This document shows positions 1 to 8,980 of a stretch of DNA of 64,000 nt, one piece after another. Within the stretch, counting starts at the first letter, position 1, and each line of letters opens with the position of its first letter. A model generated the notes under the pieces. The model saw only the letters and a list, made by a program, of their open reading frames with translations, made no database searches and was not told where the DNA came from. This stretch comes from Vibrio coralliilyticus ATCC BAA-450 (GTDB lineage: Bacteria > Pseudomonadota > Gammaproteobacteria > Enterobacterales > Vibrionaceae): assembly GCF_000176135.1 (NCBI RefSeq), contig NZ_ACZN01000014.1:334615-398614 (forward strand). Direction: 5' to 3'. The translations under genes were made by a program, and so were the position numbers.

Positions 1-54
1 CCCAGGCCCTCCCCTAAAGTCTTCCCACCGACCTCAACGTACTCAAATCGTCCC

Positions 55-327
55 ATGTCCAAACATTTATACTGCGTGAGCAACTGGACCCACTACGCCC
101 TAGTCACCGCCTCTTCGCCATTGACAGCGCTCCAAAGCTATTTTCATACCCCTTATGTGCTTCTCGATAACGACCAATTGACCGACACCTCGGTGGTCAG
201 CGCAATGTGCTGCGAGTACAAACATCAGGTTGAAACCCGCCTAGAAGCCTTAGCCTGTGACGCTGACCGAGTCTTGTGGATGGATCAGTACCCTGAAACG
301 CTGCGTTTTCAGTCATGCACCCGCTGA
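55..327 (+). CDS. Hypothetical protein, 90 aa
   Basis: I do not recognise this 90-residue protein. It has no signal peptide or membrane segment; it contains several Cys and Trp residues and an acidic middle. The ATG at 55 has no convincing Shine-Dalgarno sequence, so the start, and even expression, are uncertain. It ends 28 bases before the LexA-like box that precedes the next gene, so it is probably a separate transcription unit. It could be the tail of a gene cluster that begins left of the window. Confidence 0.4.
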   Translation: MSKHLYCVSNWTHYALVTASSPLTALQSYFHTPYVLLDNDQLTDTSVVSAMCCEYKHQVETRLEALACDADRVLWMDQYPETLRFQSCTR

Positions 328-354
328 CTTTTTCCATAAGCGACCGATCTGATA

Positions 355-374
355 TACTGTTTTTATATACAGTT
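355..374 (+). promoter_or_regulatory. LexA (SOS) box
   Basis: The sequence is TACTGT, eight T/A bases, then ACAGTT. It matches the gammaproteobacterial LexA pattern CTGT-N8-ACAG with nearly symmetric outer bases. It overlaps a TATACT (353-358) that could be a -10 element and ends 8 bases before the ATG at 382. A repressor bound here would block the promoter of the 134-aa gene. Confidence 0.75.
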
Positions 375-381
375 AACAGAG

Positions 382-786
382 ATGCCCGTGATGAAAAAAA
401 TCCGCTTTGTCCGCAGTCACGTCGGTGTCACACTCAACCACTATGGCCTCAACCAGATAGGAAAAAGGATTGCGATCCCGGCATTGCTGCGCAATGGCAA
501 TGAACACTTCGCGACGTTCATGGGCTTCATCGACGCTCGGGAATGCGATTTCATGCAACGCGTTAAACTGTTGGGTTTTACCTGTTTTAGTGCCGATGAT
601 GGACGCACATGGACCCAATGGGGTCCCCACACCTGCGTGGTCGGTATCAGAAAATGGGATGAATACTACGTGGTCTTATTCGATGGTGCGCTCAAAACCT
701 TGCCATATCCCCCCAAGCTCGCGCAGCGGTATCACAACAATGTCATCCCACTTAGCGATCCCGCCAACTCGTCATTCACAAGTTGA
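382..786 (+). CDS. Hypothetical protein under SOS control
   Basis: A 134-aa protein of unknown family, with a basic N-terminus and a Trp/Tyr-rich middle (residues about 75-105). No signal peptide or membrane helix is visible. Two starts are possible, ATG 382 or ATG 391 (MKKIRF); neither has a strong ribosome site. The very short leader is dominated by the LexA box at 355-374, so expression after DNA damage is the best clue to its role. Its 3' end overlaps the convergent hydrolase gene by 11 bases. Function is not assigned. Confidence 0.6.
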   Translation: MPVMKKIRFVRSHVGVTLNHYGLNQIGKRIAIPALLRNGNEHFATFMGFIDARECDFMQRVKLLGFTCFSADDGRTWTQWGPHTCVVGIRKWDEYYVVLFDGALKTLPYPPKLAQRYHNNVIPLSDPANSSFTS

Positions 787-1843
787 CGCCTCGATCTTCA
801 CTCAGCCGTGGCCATCGCGACGCCGCTTCATTGGTCGACGATGGCAAGTCGACATGGATGGATTGATCCCCTTGCAACCGTTGCCACAAAGGGCCCAATA
901 AGGCGTAATCGCGGGATGATGGGTAACGCCACGTGGTGTCAAGCAATTGCCAATCCCCTTGCGGGCTCCGCTCTGCGAAGACAAATTCGAACGACAATTG
1001 ATCCGCGATCCCCAAGCGCAAGTCGGACACAATCAAGTGGTGAGCCTCCTGACGATAATTGAGAAAGCGGTGGGAAAAGGCCTCCAAACCCAGCAATGTC
1101 TCTGGCTTCACATCCAACGGCCATTTCCCCAAAGGACGCGCCACAAAGTCGACCCGCGCCTCCTGATCCAGCACAGACGCAAATCCCTCCCAATATCGAT
1201 CTTCGTCCATCACCACCACACGCCACAACAATGTGTTGAACGGCGTCGGGGTGATCAAAACGTGCTCATTCGGCAACCCTTGACGGGCTAAATTGTCCGA
1301 TACACGGGTCGCGACCCACTGCTGAGAGAGGTAACCCCACCCTAGATACAACGTCGAGAGCAAAAGCATACGCTGGGACCACCGTCCGCCGTGGCTCGGT
1401 AAACACAGTGCCACGCCCACCGCTATCAATAAGGGCAGGGTGTACAGAGGATCGATGATGAAGACATTGCGCAACTCATAGTAACCGTCAAATGGCCAGA
1501 ACAATTGGGTACCGTACGTCGTCATTGCATCCAACAGCGGATGCGTCACCAAGACAGCCAGCGTCAGAAAGAACACACGTGATAACGACCAGTAACGGTC
1601 CGGTCGCCAGCGACAGTAGCACCAGGCAAGCATCAGTGCCAACGGAGGCAACAGTAACAAAGAATGGCTAAACCCTCGGTGTTTGATGGTATTATGAACC
1701 GCGTCACCATAATCGAGTAACACATCCAAATCGGGTAAGGTGCCTAACAAGGCCCCCACCAACAACACCGACGGGCGACATCGCTTACCAGCGATAGCCC
1801 CTGCGACCGTGGCACCTAGCGCCGCTTGAGTCACTGAATCCAT
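776..1843 (-). CDS. Membrane-bound metal-dependent hydrolase, YdjM family
   Basis: 355 aa, matching the YdjM/DUF457 family of inner-membrane putative metal hydrolases. Visible family features are an N-terminal GA-rich helix (MDSVTQAALGATV), the PDLD acidic motif, the HRGFSHS histidine cluster around residue 55, several hydrophobic helices over residues 1-170, and HPLLDAMTTYG with the conserved His and Asp. The C-terminal 180 residues are soluble. The start is supported by AAGGAGA about 8 bases upstream. Substrate is unknown in the family. E. coli ydjM is a LexA target, but I see no SOS box before this copy; the box at 355 belongs to the convergent gene. Confidence 0.85.
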   Translation of the reverse strand: MDSVTQAALGATVAGAIAGKRCRPSVLLVGALLGTLPDLDVLLDYGDAVHNTIKHRGFSHSLLLLPPLALMLAWCYCRWRPDRYWSLSRVFFLTLAVLVTHPLLDAMTTYGTQLFWPFDGYYELRNVFIIDPLYTLPLLIAVGVALCLPSHGGRWSQRMLLLSTLYLGWGYLSQQWVATRVSDNLARQGLPNEHVLITPTPFNTLLWRVVVMDEDRYWEGFASVLDQEARVDFVARPLGKWPLDVKPETLLGLEAFSHRFLNYRQEAHHLIVSDLRLGIADQLSFEFVFAERSPQGDWQLLDTTWRYPSSRDYALLGPLWQRLQGDQSIHVDLPSSTNEAASRWPRLSEDRGVNL

Positions 1844-1934
1844 GACAAACCTTCTCCTTGTTTCTCGCTCAGCACTGCACGAAAACCTAAAGCCTCAATT
1901 CAACACTGTCAAATACCCGTTCACCAGCGAACCG

Positions 1935-2906
1935 TTATAACTCGTCAAGTCCCGACATTAAGAAGCAGTTCACCAACGCTTTGTTCTCTTCGTAATACGA
2001 GAGAAAATACACCAATTCATCAATATCAATGGTGTGTGTATCCAGATCCACCACAAATCCAGCATGATGGGCATTGAAACTGCTGCCCACCCGCACAATG
2101 TAGTCATCGGCCGTCAGCAACGACGCCCGCGCTTTGACTCGAGTAAACAACGGTGCCAACGCCGTATTTTTCCAGCCTTTCGGCATGCAATAGGGTTGGC
2201 TGCTGATGTTCACGTCGACCCCAACGTCCAGCGCATGCGGCTTAAGTAAGGGTTTAATGTGTTTATCTAGCACGGCCTTGAGCTTCAGTAAGGCCGCTTT
2301 ACCTTGCAGCTCCGACTTGAGCGGAGAGGAGTGCTGTGACTTCAGGTGCTTCTGCCACACCTTCTTAAACAGCAGATCGATCGGCTGACTCATGAGTTCA
2401 AACACCGATGTCTCAAGCAGTGTTTGCTTAAACGGCTCCCCAAGGCCATGGTCACCCAGCACGCTGTCAATGCCGATCCGGATCGGCACATTGTCGACCC
2501 CAACCCCTCTCAACAGATCAGTCACCGTCGTGCCGAGACCGACGCCTATCCCCTTTAACGCCAAAAAAGACACGTTGTGAAGCATGGCTTCCGCCATTGG
2601 ATGCAGCGCCGCTTTCTCGATTTTTTTGTCATGGCGGTTAAACCAGACTTTGATCGTTTGATGCCGCTCAGTGGTGTATATCGACTGACTTCTCAGTGAA
2701 ATGGCGTGAAGCGCCTCAACAATCTTGGCCAAAGGTCCGGTCATCACAATGTCGGATACGGAGACATCGTAACGCGACATCTTGATAAAACTCAACGGCA
2801 CGGGTTGCTGAACCATTAAACCGGCGCGAGGGTGGGCATGGGCAGAATGGGCTTGGTAAAAGACTTTTCCTTCCGGGGACCATTTTTCTTTTAATAGATT
2901 TGGCAT
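1935..2906 (-). CDS. Hypothetical protein, 323 aa
   Basis: Not recognised. The protein is soluble, without signal peptide. Residues about 110-135 form a glycine-rich apolar stretch (ALKGIGVGLGTTVTDLL) and the centre is lysine-rich. The C-terminus is acidic (DLDTHTIDIDELVYFLSYYEE). The ATG at 2906 has only a weak GAGAG upstream. It stands alone between the hydrolase gene (same strand, 91 bases away) and an AT-rich gap. Effector-like or phage-like roles are possible but nothing in the sequence decides. Confidence 0.6.
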   Translation of the reverse strand: MPNLLKEKWSPEGKVFYQAHSAHAHPRAGLMVQQPVPLSFIKMSRYDVSVSDIVMTGPLAKIVEALHAISLRSQSIYTTERHQTIKVWFNRHDKKIEKAALHPMAEAMLHNVSFLALKGIGVGLGTTVTDLLRGVGVDNVPIRIGIDSVLGDHGLGEPFKQTLLETSVFELMSQPIDLLFKKVWQKHLKSQHSSPLKSELQGKAALLKLKAVLDKHIKPLLKPHALDVGVDVNISSQPYCMPKGWKNTALAPLFTRVKARASLLTADDYIVRVGSSFNAHHAGFVVDLDTHTIDIDELVYFLSYYEENKALVNCFLMSGLDEL

Positions 2907-3369
2907 GATGCTCTCAATTCAATTGGAAATACCGCACAACACCCATCAAGGCGACCACTTCGAGGCGCACCTTAACGCTCGGAAGAACGCAGGATGAAAG
3001 ACGTCATGAGCGTCGACCGACGCCGTGTGCGCGCAAACCCGTCAGTGTAGAGAGAAAATCCGGCGTAAAACAGGCAGAAGGGGACCCGTCTTTGTGCATG
3101 GTTTCTGGCTTGACTTGTCGATACGGCTGGCCTCATGCCATCCGCACCTCGCTATCAACCATCACCAACATGAATAAATAAGTATAAATATGAAGAGTTG
3201 TAGCAATTTTTTACATTATTTAAATACGGCATTTCATATACGATCTCGATCACAAAATTGTCGTCCTCTTCTGGGATGACGACACCCTGACCCACTCATG
3301 AGGAGACACCCGATGCCGATCTGCCTGACGACAACCGATAATCCTAAATCCGGAGTGCGACACTGAGCG
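2907..3369. other. Intergenic stretch, AT-rich at its right end
   Basis: 463 bases without a supported gene. Bases 3170-3245 are strongly AT-rich and may hold promoters for the genes on either side. No repeat or RNA structure was recognised. Confidence 0.5.
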
Positions 3370-3624
3370 ATGAATGAACGTATCCACGAAGTCATACGCT
3401 GTGCCAAACTGCTTGAACTCAACACCACAGACGACAACGTCATCACTTGTATGGCGGCCGCTGTCATGTGCAAGGCGCATGAAAACAACCTTGGCACCTT
3501 GCTTGCCTCCATCTTTATCAACCAGTCTTGGGGACTGATTCAGGCTCTGAGAACGACACAAGAATACCAAGCGTTACACATACAGATTTCAGACGCGTTG
3601 CTGGACTCCTTAACCCAAGCGTAA
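3370..3624 (+). CDS. Hypothetical protein, 84 aa
   Basis: Small soluble protein, probably helical (MNERIHEVIRCAKLLEL), without known motifs. A GGAGTG lies about 12 bases before the ATG, which is a plausible but loose ribosome site. The next gene follows on the same strand after about 110 bases, so the two may be co-transcribed up to the terminator at 4110. Function unknown. Confidence 0.5.
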   Translation: MNERIHEVIRCAKLLELNTTDDNVITCMAAAVMCKAHENNLGTLLASIFINQSWGLIQALRTTQEYQALHIQISDALLDSLTQA

Positions 3625-3731
3625 TGCCCACCTTGGAAGTGATGCAGTGAGCGCCACTGCCCTTGATGACATTGCGTCACTTCCCCCTAACCTACCCCGC
3701 TCATCTGAGGCGACGTCGCCGTGGAGGAGCC

Positions 3732-4109
3732 ATGCCAGAAGGACACCCCATGTATCACGATTTATTTTCAACGCTCGACAAACTGGGCGTCACCTACGAC
3801 AAAGCCGAACTACAAGAGAAAATCGATAAGCTAGAGCGAGAAACGGTCGCCAAGACCCTGGTCCAGCAAGCGAAAGGCCTTAACCTGAGCTTGGAGACCA
3901 ACCAAGCCAAAACGGTGATTGCAGCCTTAAGCCGCAATTATTCCACCGACCCAATCCAGGCAGCCGAAGCACTCACTCACTATCATCATATGGATGAGGA
4001 CAAGCAGCGACGCTATCGAGACGAGTTATATAGCCAGTTTCTCCGACAAACGCCGGAATTTGATACCATCATGCAGCTCAATGGTGACTACGCGAAACGC
4101 TGGTTTTAA
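3732..4109 (+). CDS. Hypothetical helical protein, 125 aa
   Basis: A longer frame opens at 3663, but its first 23 residues are low-complexity arginine-rich. The ATG at 3732 (MPEGHPMYHD) has GGAGGAG just upstream and is chosen; ATG 3750 is an alternative. The product is charged and strongly alpha-helical, with a Lys/Glu-rich segment (residues 20-40) that could form a coiled coil. There is no signal peptide. The gene is closed by a 17-bp-stem terminator that begins one base after the stop codon. Family unknown. Confidence 0.6.
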   Translation: MPEGHPMYHDLFSTLDKLGVTYDKAELQEKIDKLERETVAKTLVQQAKGLNLSLETNQAKTVIAALSRNYSTDPIQAAEALTHYHHMDEDKQRRYRDELYSQFLRQTPEFDTIMQLNGDYAKRWF

Positions 4110-4147
4110 CCACAAAAAAAGAGGCCAATCGGCCTCTTTTTTTGTGG
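4110..4147. terminator. Bidirectional rho-independent terminator
   Basis: Perfect 17-bp inverted repeat (4110-4126 and 4131-4147) with a 4-base loop, a GAGGCC core and A7/T7 flanks. It serves both the plus-strand gene ending at 4109 and the minus-strand SgrR-like gene ending at 4155. Confidence 0.95.
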
Positions 4148-4154
4148 TTTGACA

Positions 4155-5825
4155 TCAGCGAGCGTGGCTCACCCACAATTTGTAGAAATCACTGTACCCC
4201 GACGCATTCACCTGAATGCCCTTAATGTGCCGAGCGGCACTGACCGTTTCAATGCCATAAAACAACGGTACAATCGACCGTTGCTTACGCAGCGTCGCCA
4301 AAGTGTCGAGCAACGACATCTGTATCGTCTCAGACGAGGCACTGCCGAGTCGCTGATGCACCGCAGCAACATGCTGAGACAGACGCGTATCGTCCCACGC
4401 AAACCTCAGCCCTGAGGCGGTCAACAGCCATTCATAGACCCCATAATGGTACGGGGATTCAAATACCTCTTCCAAAAACAGAAAATCTGCCCGGTCACTC
4501 ACCGACTCCGGGCTGCTGACGTCGGTCAACTCAATCGTCTTGACCGTAAGCCCAGCCTGCGTCAGCACCTCACACAACCAGCGACATGTCGCCGACAGAT
4601 ACGGCAACGTCCATTTTGGGTGGGCCAACGTGAACGTCCCTGAAAGCGACGGGCATGGGGCTGAGTGCGCTGACAATCGTTCAGCGCCCGGTAACCTCAT
4701 GGGATTCATCGGCCATTCAGCCAAACGTTGGCGTTCAGCCTCGATATACGTCAGCAATGCTTCCCACTCCTCGCCCGACAAACGATCATGACAACGTTCG
4801 TGTACGGTCAGGTAAGACATGGATTGAAGCTGATGGATTTCACAGTCCGAATCGACGATGTTATAACTCATGCCTTCCGTCAAAATATCGCCATCGTGGC
4901 GCAGCACGACCGATTCCACCAACGCGCTCTTGCCAAAATAACTCAAATGTTTGGATAACTGCAGACCAGAACGGTCCCAGTGGTGAATGAAAAACGGCCC
5001 TGTCCCGATGGGTGCCACACGCCTTGGACCAAACTCCATCACATCTCGGCACGTGATGGCAGCACTCGGTGTACACAACGTATACAAAAATAACGGGTTG
5101 TTTGTGGCTAACCCCAACTCAATACAAAAGGGCTCTGGCCCCGCTTCAATATACCGGATGTCTGAATACAAGTGACGCACTGGGCCACACACGGTTTTCA
5201 GCTGACGCAAACTGTAGATGACATCTTCGACCGTCAACAATTGACCATCGTGGCGATAGACATCCGGTCTGAGCCACATGGTGAGCTTGCCCCCTTCAAA
5301 GCGATAGTCTCTTAATAGATGAGTACGCAGTTGACCCTGGGCATCGATTTTAAACAAGGTGTCGTAGACACTGCGGATGATTTGCAGCTCCGATTGACGA
5401 AATGTGGTCCTTGGACACAGTTGGTCGACCCAAGGGTATTGAGTGATCAAGATCTTGTCTTCCGATTGATACTGCATCGACGCCACTTCCATGGCTTGGG
5501 CCAAGGCTTTAACGGCCACATCCCGATACTGAGCAATCAGCTTTGAAATCAGCTCGAACCGCTCGTCCTTTAATTCATCAAAAATGGTCTGATACACGGC
5601 GTCGTACAAGGAGACACGGATCTTGAGTGTGCTGCATTGACCTCGCCCAACGGCAGGTTGCCACACGATCCAGTCACATTCGACGAGGCGATTCACGATC
5701 AGCGCCACGTTACGGCGTGACGTCGCCAGTACCGTTTCTAAGTCTTCCACTCGGACTTGATAGGTTTGATGACAATCATACGTTTTTAATAGTTGGTCTA
5801 GTCGTCGGATTGTACCTTCCGCCAT
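4155..5825 (-). CDS. SgrR-like transcriptional regulator with solute-binding domain
   Basis: 556 aa, close to the 551 aa of E. coli SgrR. Residues 1-110 are an N-terminal winged-helix region (LETVLATSRRNVALIVNRL). The rest matches the SBP_bac_5 (dipeptide/nickel-binding-like) fold, including VYDTLFKID, the DGQLLTVEDVIYSLRQ motif and a PIGTGPFFI loop. The family senses a small ligand through the SBP-like domain and regulates transport or stress genes. A TTG seven codons earlier (5846) is open, but the ATG at 5825 has GAGAGGGG at good spacing and is preferred. No sgrS-like RNA was recognised beside it. Confidence 0.85.
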   Translation of the reverse strand: MAEGTIRRLDQLLKTYDCHQTYQVRVEDLETVLATSRRNVALIVNRLVECDWIVWQPAVGRGQCSTLKIRVSLYDAVYQTIFDELKDERFELISKLIAQYRDVAVKALAQAMEVASMQYQSEDKILITQYPWVDQLCPRTTFRQSELQIIRSVYDTLFKIDAQGQLRTHLLRDYRFEGGKLTMWLRPDVYRHDGQLLTVEDVIYSLRQLKTVCGPVRHLYSDIRYIEAGPEPFCIELGLATNNPLFLYTLCTPSAAITCRDVMEFGPRRVAPIGTGPFFIHHWDRSGLQLSKHLSYFGKSALVESVVLRHDGDILTEGMSYNIVDSDCEIHQLQSMSYLTVHERCHDRLSGEEWEALLTYIEAERQRLAEWPMNPMRLPGAERLSAHSAPCPSLSGTFTLAHPKWTLPYLSATCRWLCEVLTQAGLTVKTIELTDVSSPESVSDRADFLFLEEVFESPYHYGVYEWLLTASGLRFAWDDTRLSQHVAAVHQRLGSASSETIQMSLLDTLATLRKQRSIVPLFYGIETVSAARHIKGIQVNASGYSDFYKLWVSHAR

Positions 5826-7348
5826 AACCCCTCTCTCTACTTTCAAGACAGCATGATCCCTTTGCCGAAAGTGTCGCTGCGTCCTTGTTCACCAATGAGT
5901 TGGGCCTACTGCATTGAGTATAGCCTGCGCTCTTCACCTCCAGGGTGTCCGGTTGCGGTGTGCCCATAAGCAGGCAAATGCGCCCGCTCTCAATCGATTC
6001 ACGGCCTCGGTGTATCGGGGCCATGAGATGCTCTTGGTCGCGTCATCACAACGCGATCGCAAGGCGTTGTCACCTGAATGGTGAAAATCATTATTTTCGG
6101 GGTGTGAAATAATAGTGAGATATTAAATTACATCCACTCCGACCAGTGTTAAAAATAAAACAAAAAGAAAACATGAAATAAAATTTTAAAATTTTGCATG
6201 CTTTCTATTTTTCTTCATAAAATAAGATCATATTTGCAAAAACTTTGTCCTATTTTACGAAGAGAAATAAGACAATCAGCGCTTATCCGGCCCTTTAAAC
6301 TGCTGGAAAAATAAAGATAATCAAGGCGACAACCTCTTTTAATCTCACTGTCTTTAACAAGGATAAAATTGTAATTAACACGTTAAATAACAATAAGTAA
6401 TAGATGATAACCTCATGTAATCGAATGACTCAAATCCGTATTATGGTCATCGAAACGTATCGACCCTACCCCTTATTAGGTAGTGTTTTAGGCCTAATTA
6501 TTGGGAATAATATTGACTCGGCACAGGTCTACCCATGAACACGACCAGGAAAGTATAAAAACCAACGCTAAATAGTCTTTTTTCTCTTATTGAAGCGCTA
6601 CTCTTGATTATTTGATGGCATTATCAAAAATGAGACGAATAAACCATGCATATTTTCATCGCTCGACTTCCTATATCATGTTTCAGCCCCCTGTTCGCCC
6701 ACTAGGCAACCGGTTTCATCGCTTGACACTCAACGAGATCACTCTCTATACATGCAGATAAAATACAAGAAGACAGTGTCATCCCATCAAAAATGACCGC
6801 TAAAGATGCCACTAGAAATAAAAATATAATCAAACAGTAAGCAATAAATAGGGCCGTATAAGGAGTGGCCCAATGATTTTATTTTTGAACTAATATCACA
6901 AATAGGCACCAACTCTATTATTTTTACACCATGCCGTAAATTATGACATCACGCGATACTAGGATAATCCAATAAATGAGAATAAGAGTTAAAACCCATC
7001 AAAACACTTATTAAGATATTGTTTTTTATAATTATTTTATTTTCTCATTTTTACAACATCGGATGAATCATATTTAAAACACATTTTTAAGGTGACGGAT
7101 CAGAATAAAAAATAATCACTATTTTTGTAATTAAGGTCACAGAGTGAGCGATATTGCATTTATTTTATAAATTCTATTTCGCACTATCCGAAATGATAGT
7201 GTTTTTCATCGTCGTTCATGGCAATCACTATTTTCATCCGGTAAACACGCAAAGTTTATCGATATATTTAACTCGGCTTAATGTTCAATAAAGCTTAATT
7301 AGACATTCTTAATAAACGTTTGAATGTGCTTTTTGATAGGAAGACATA
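5826..7348. other. 1.5 kb AT-rich non-coding region upstream of the toxin gene
   Basis: No supported gene on either strand from 6060 to 7348. Composition drops sharply to AT-rich, with many A/T tracts. Notable sites are a Fur-box-like palindrome at 6082-6096 (TGAAAAT-C-ATTATTT) and an inverted repeat at 7182-7201. Such DNA is a typical target of H-NS silencing, and this window also encodes a truncated H-NS (23475-23714). Confidence 0.6.
7182..7206 (+). promoter_or_regulatory. Inverted repeat followed by a T-run, upstream of the leukocidin gene
   Basis: CACTATC-CGAAAT-GATAGTG, then TTTTT. The 7-bp stem is weak for a terminator. It may instead be an operator or attenuator about 150 bases before the toxin start. 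Confidence 0.35.
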
Positions 7349-8257
7349 ATGAAAAGAAAAATCGCTTTCCTCAGCACGCTGACGCTGGCCATCGCTGCCT
7401 CCATGGCCCCAGCTCAAGCCGCTGATACGCTCAAAGCCTACACCTCGTCTTTGTACCAACTCGACGACAGTGACGCACGCAACAAAAAAATTCGACTGAT
7501 CTATTCGCTTGAAAACGTCTGGAATCAATCGTCCATCCCTCAGCAACACAAAGAAGCTCGGCTGATCTTAAAAGGTGGCTCGGGATTTGACATGACCCAT
7601 GTCCCCAATAAGACCCAAACCTACGGCTTCGCCACAGGGGGCGACTTCCGCTACACCGTCCCCACCGCGTTTAAGTTGGCGTTGAGTTACGCCAGCGGCT
7701 CGCCGCTTCGCCATATCAATCATGCCCCTGAAAACACTATCGCCAGCGCCTCGGTCAGCGAATCGTTGGAATACAATTTAGGCGTGACTGGCTCAAGCTC
7801 ACCGTCCATTAACGCGGGGGTATCATGGAGTAATCGTGTCACCTACGATCAACCCGAGTTTCAAACGGTCGCGGATTTTGATCAAAACAATGAAAGCGTC
7901 ACGTGGATGATAGAGAACCAAACCATCCGACATAACTCCCCCGCCAAAGACTGGCTACTCTATCGTTGGACCAATTGTGGCAACAACCTGATCGACTACA
8001 ACGAACTCCCCGTCGTGATGCGATCTGACTTTAAGCCGCAAGTCGGGGCCGTCTACAGCAAACGCAACATCGACGACGGCCAAAATACCACCGACATCAA
8101 GCTCACGGCGGCCTGGCGTAAAACGGACTACTACTTCGGTAAAGATTGGTGTACGTACTACACCAACTTTACGTGGAAGAACCAACGTGACCGTCACAGT
8201 TGGACGCAAGCAGACCGCACCGTAACCATTGCATGGAATGATGCCCTGTATCATTGA
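7349..8257 (+). CDS. Leukocidin/hemolysin-family beta-barrel pore-forming toxin
   Basis: 302 aa with a clear signal peptide (MKRKIAFLSTLTLAIAASMA, cleavage after AQA). The mature part matches the leukocidin core: a glycine-flanked amphipathic middle (TYGFATGGDFRYTV and SESLEYNLGVTGSSSPSINAGVSWSN) corresponding to the stem, then the SNRVTYDQPEFQTV segment and the Trp/Tyr-rich rim and cap. Members are secreted monomers that assemble into beta-barrel pores in host membranes. It lacks the lectin domains of V. cholerae cytolysin, so it resembles the short staphylococcal-type architecture. AGGAAG lies 6-7 bases before the ATG. The next gene follows on the same strand after a hairpin. Confidence 0.85.
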   Translation: MKRKIAFLSTLTLAIAASMAPAQAADTLKAYTSSLYQLDDSDARNKKIRLIYSLENVWNQSSIPQQHKEARLILKGGSGFDMTHVPNKTQTYGFATGGDFRYTVPTAFKLALSYASGSPLRHINHAPENTIASASVSESLEYNLGVTGSSSPSINAGVSWSNRVTYDQPEFQTVADFDQNNESVTWMIENQTIRHNSPAKDWLLYRWTNCGNNLIDYNELPVVMRSDFKPQVGAVYSKRNIDDGQNTTDIKLTAAWRKTDYYFGKDWCTYYTNFTWKNQRDRHSWTQADRTVTIAWNDALYH

Positions 8258-8265
8258 TCTGACTG

Positions 8266-8291
8266 CTCGTACCGGGGCCACCCGGTACGAG
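8266..8291 (+). terminator. GC-rich hairpin between toxin gene and downstream gene
   Basis: An 11-bp perfect stem (CTCGTACCGGG / CCCGGTACGAG) with a 4-base loop just after the toxin stop codon. No U-run follows, so partial termination or mRNA 3'-end protection is more likely than full termination. Confidence 0.55.
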
Positions 8292-8314
8292 CCTAACTCC
8301 TTTAGGTGCCCACT

Positions 8315-8980
8315 ATGCTTAACCTACGCCAAACCCTTTCTCTGCTCGGCCTGTCGGCGCTGATCACTGCTGCGATGATACTGTGGCGCCCCCTAACCTC
8401 CCCGCCGCCCTCTCCCGCGATCTCACTCGAGGTGGCTCAATATGAGATGGTCTCGCGCTCTGACACGACAGCGGCGCATGCACTGCCTATTCCACCGGCA
8501 GAGCCTATGAGTGCAGCCCCAACCGCTCAGATCAGCCAAGCGGCTACCTCTGAGCCCGAGACTTGGATCTCGCCTCCCCTCAATGAGCTGAGCAACTCGC
8601 TCTATGACTTTATTGAAAACGAAGACATTCGATACGTCAGTACAGAAGATGTGCCATTCGACGACAGTCAGCGACAAGCGATCCTTGAATTGGCGCAAAG
8701 TGGGCAGGTGTTGATGTTTGACAACAGCGACTCGACCTACCTCGACAGCTATGGACTGACTGAAAGCCAAGTGGTGTCGGAGTTTTTCGGTACCGCAGCG
8801 GCGGGGGATGTGATCCTCGCCACTGGAGTGGCACACCCTCAGGGTGGCATCCACTATCTGGTGTTACCACTCGAGCAAGGCGACACTGAAGACACACAGT
8901 GGCTGAATGACATCCAGCGTGCCGTGACGCTGCTCAAAGCGCAACAGCAGGAGATCACCACCCCGTCGCTCGATGGTTAG
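8315..8980 (+). CDS. Membrane-anchored protein downstream of the leukocidin
   Basis: 221 aa from the ATG at 8315; a GTG at 8306 is also open. It has a single N-terminal hydrophobic helix (residues 5-25), then a Pro/Ala-rich linker (residues 30-75) and an acidic globular domain with no match I know. The topology suggests a periplasmic domain tethered to the inner membrane. Placement 57 bases after the toxin, on the same strand with only a hairpin between, suggests co-expression. A role in toxin export or self-protection is inference only. Confidence 0.65.
   Translation: MLNLRQTLSLLGLSALITAAMILWRPLTSPPPSPAISLEVAQYEMVSRSDTTAAHALPIPPAEPMSAAPTAQISQAATSEPETWISPPLNELSNSLYDFIENEDIRYVSTEDVPFDDSQRQAILELAQSGQVLMFDNSDSTYLDSYGLTESQVVSEFFGTAAAGDVILATGVAHPQGGIHYLVLPLEQGDTEDTQWLNDIQRAVTLLKAQQQEITTPSLDG

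Noticed and set aside
373..630. Minus-strand frames opposite the SOS-controlled gene
   Set aside because: Shadow frames of the plus-strand gene at 382-786, which has the LexA box directly before its start.
1844..1934. Search for a LexA box before the YdjM-like gene (E. coli ydjM is SOS-regulated)
   Set aside because: The only CTGT in this gap is not followed by ACAG at the required spacing.
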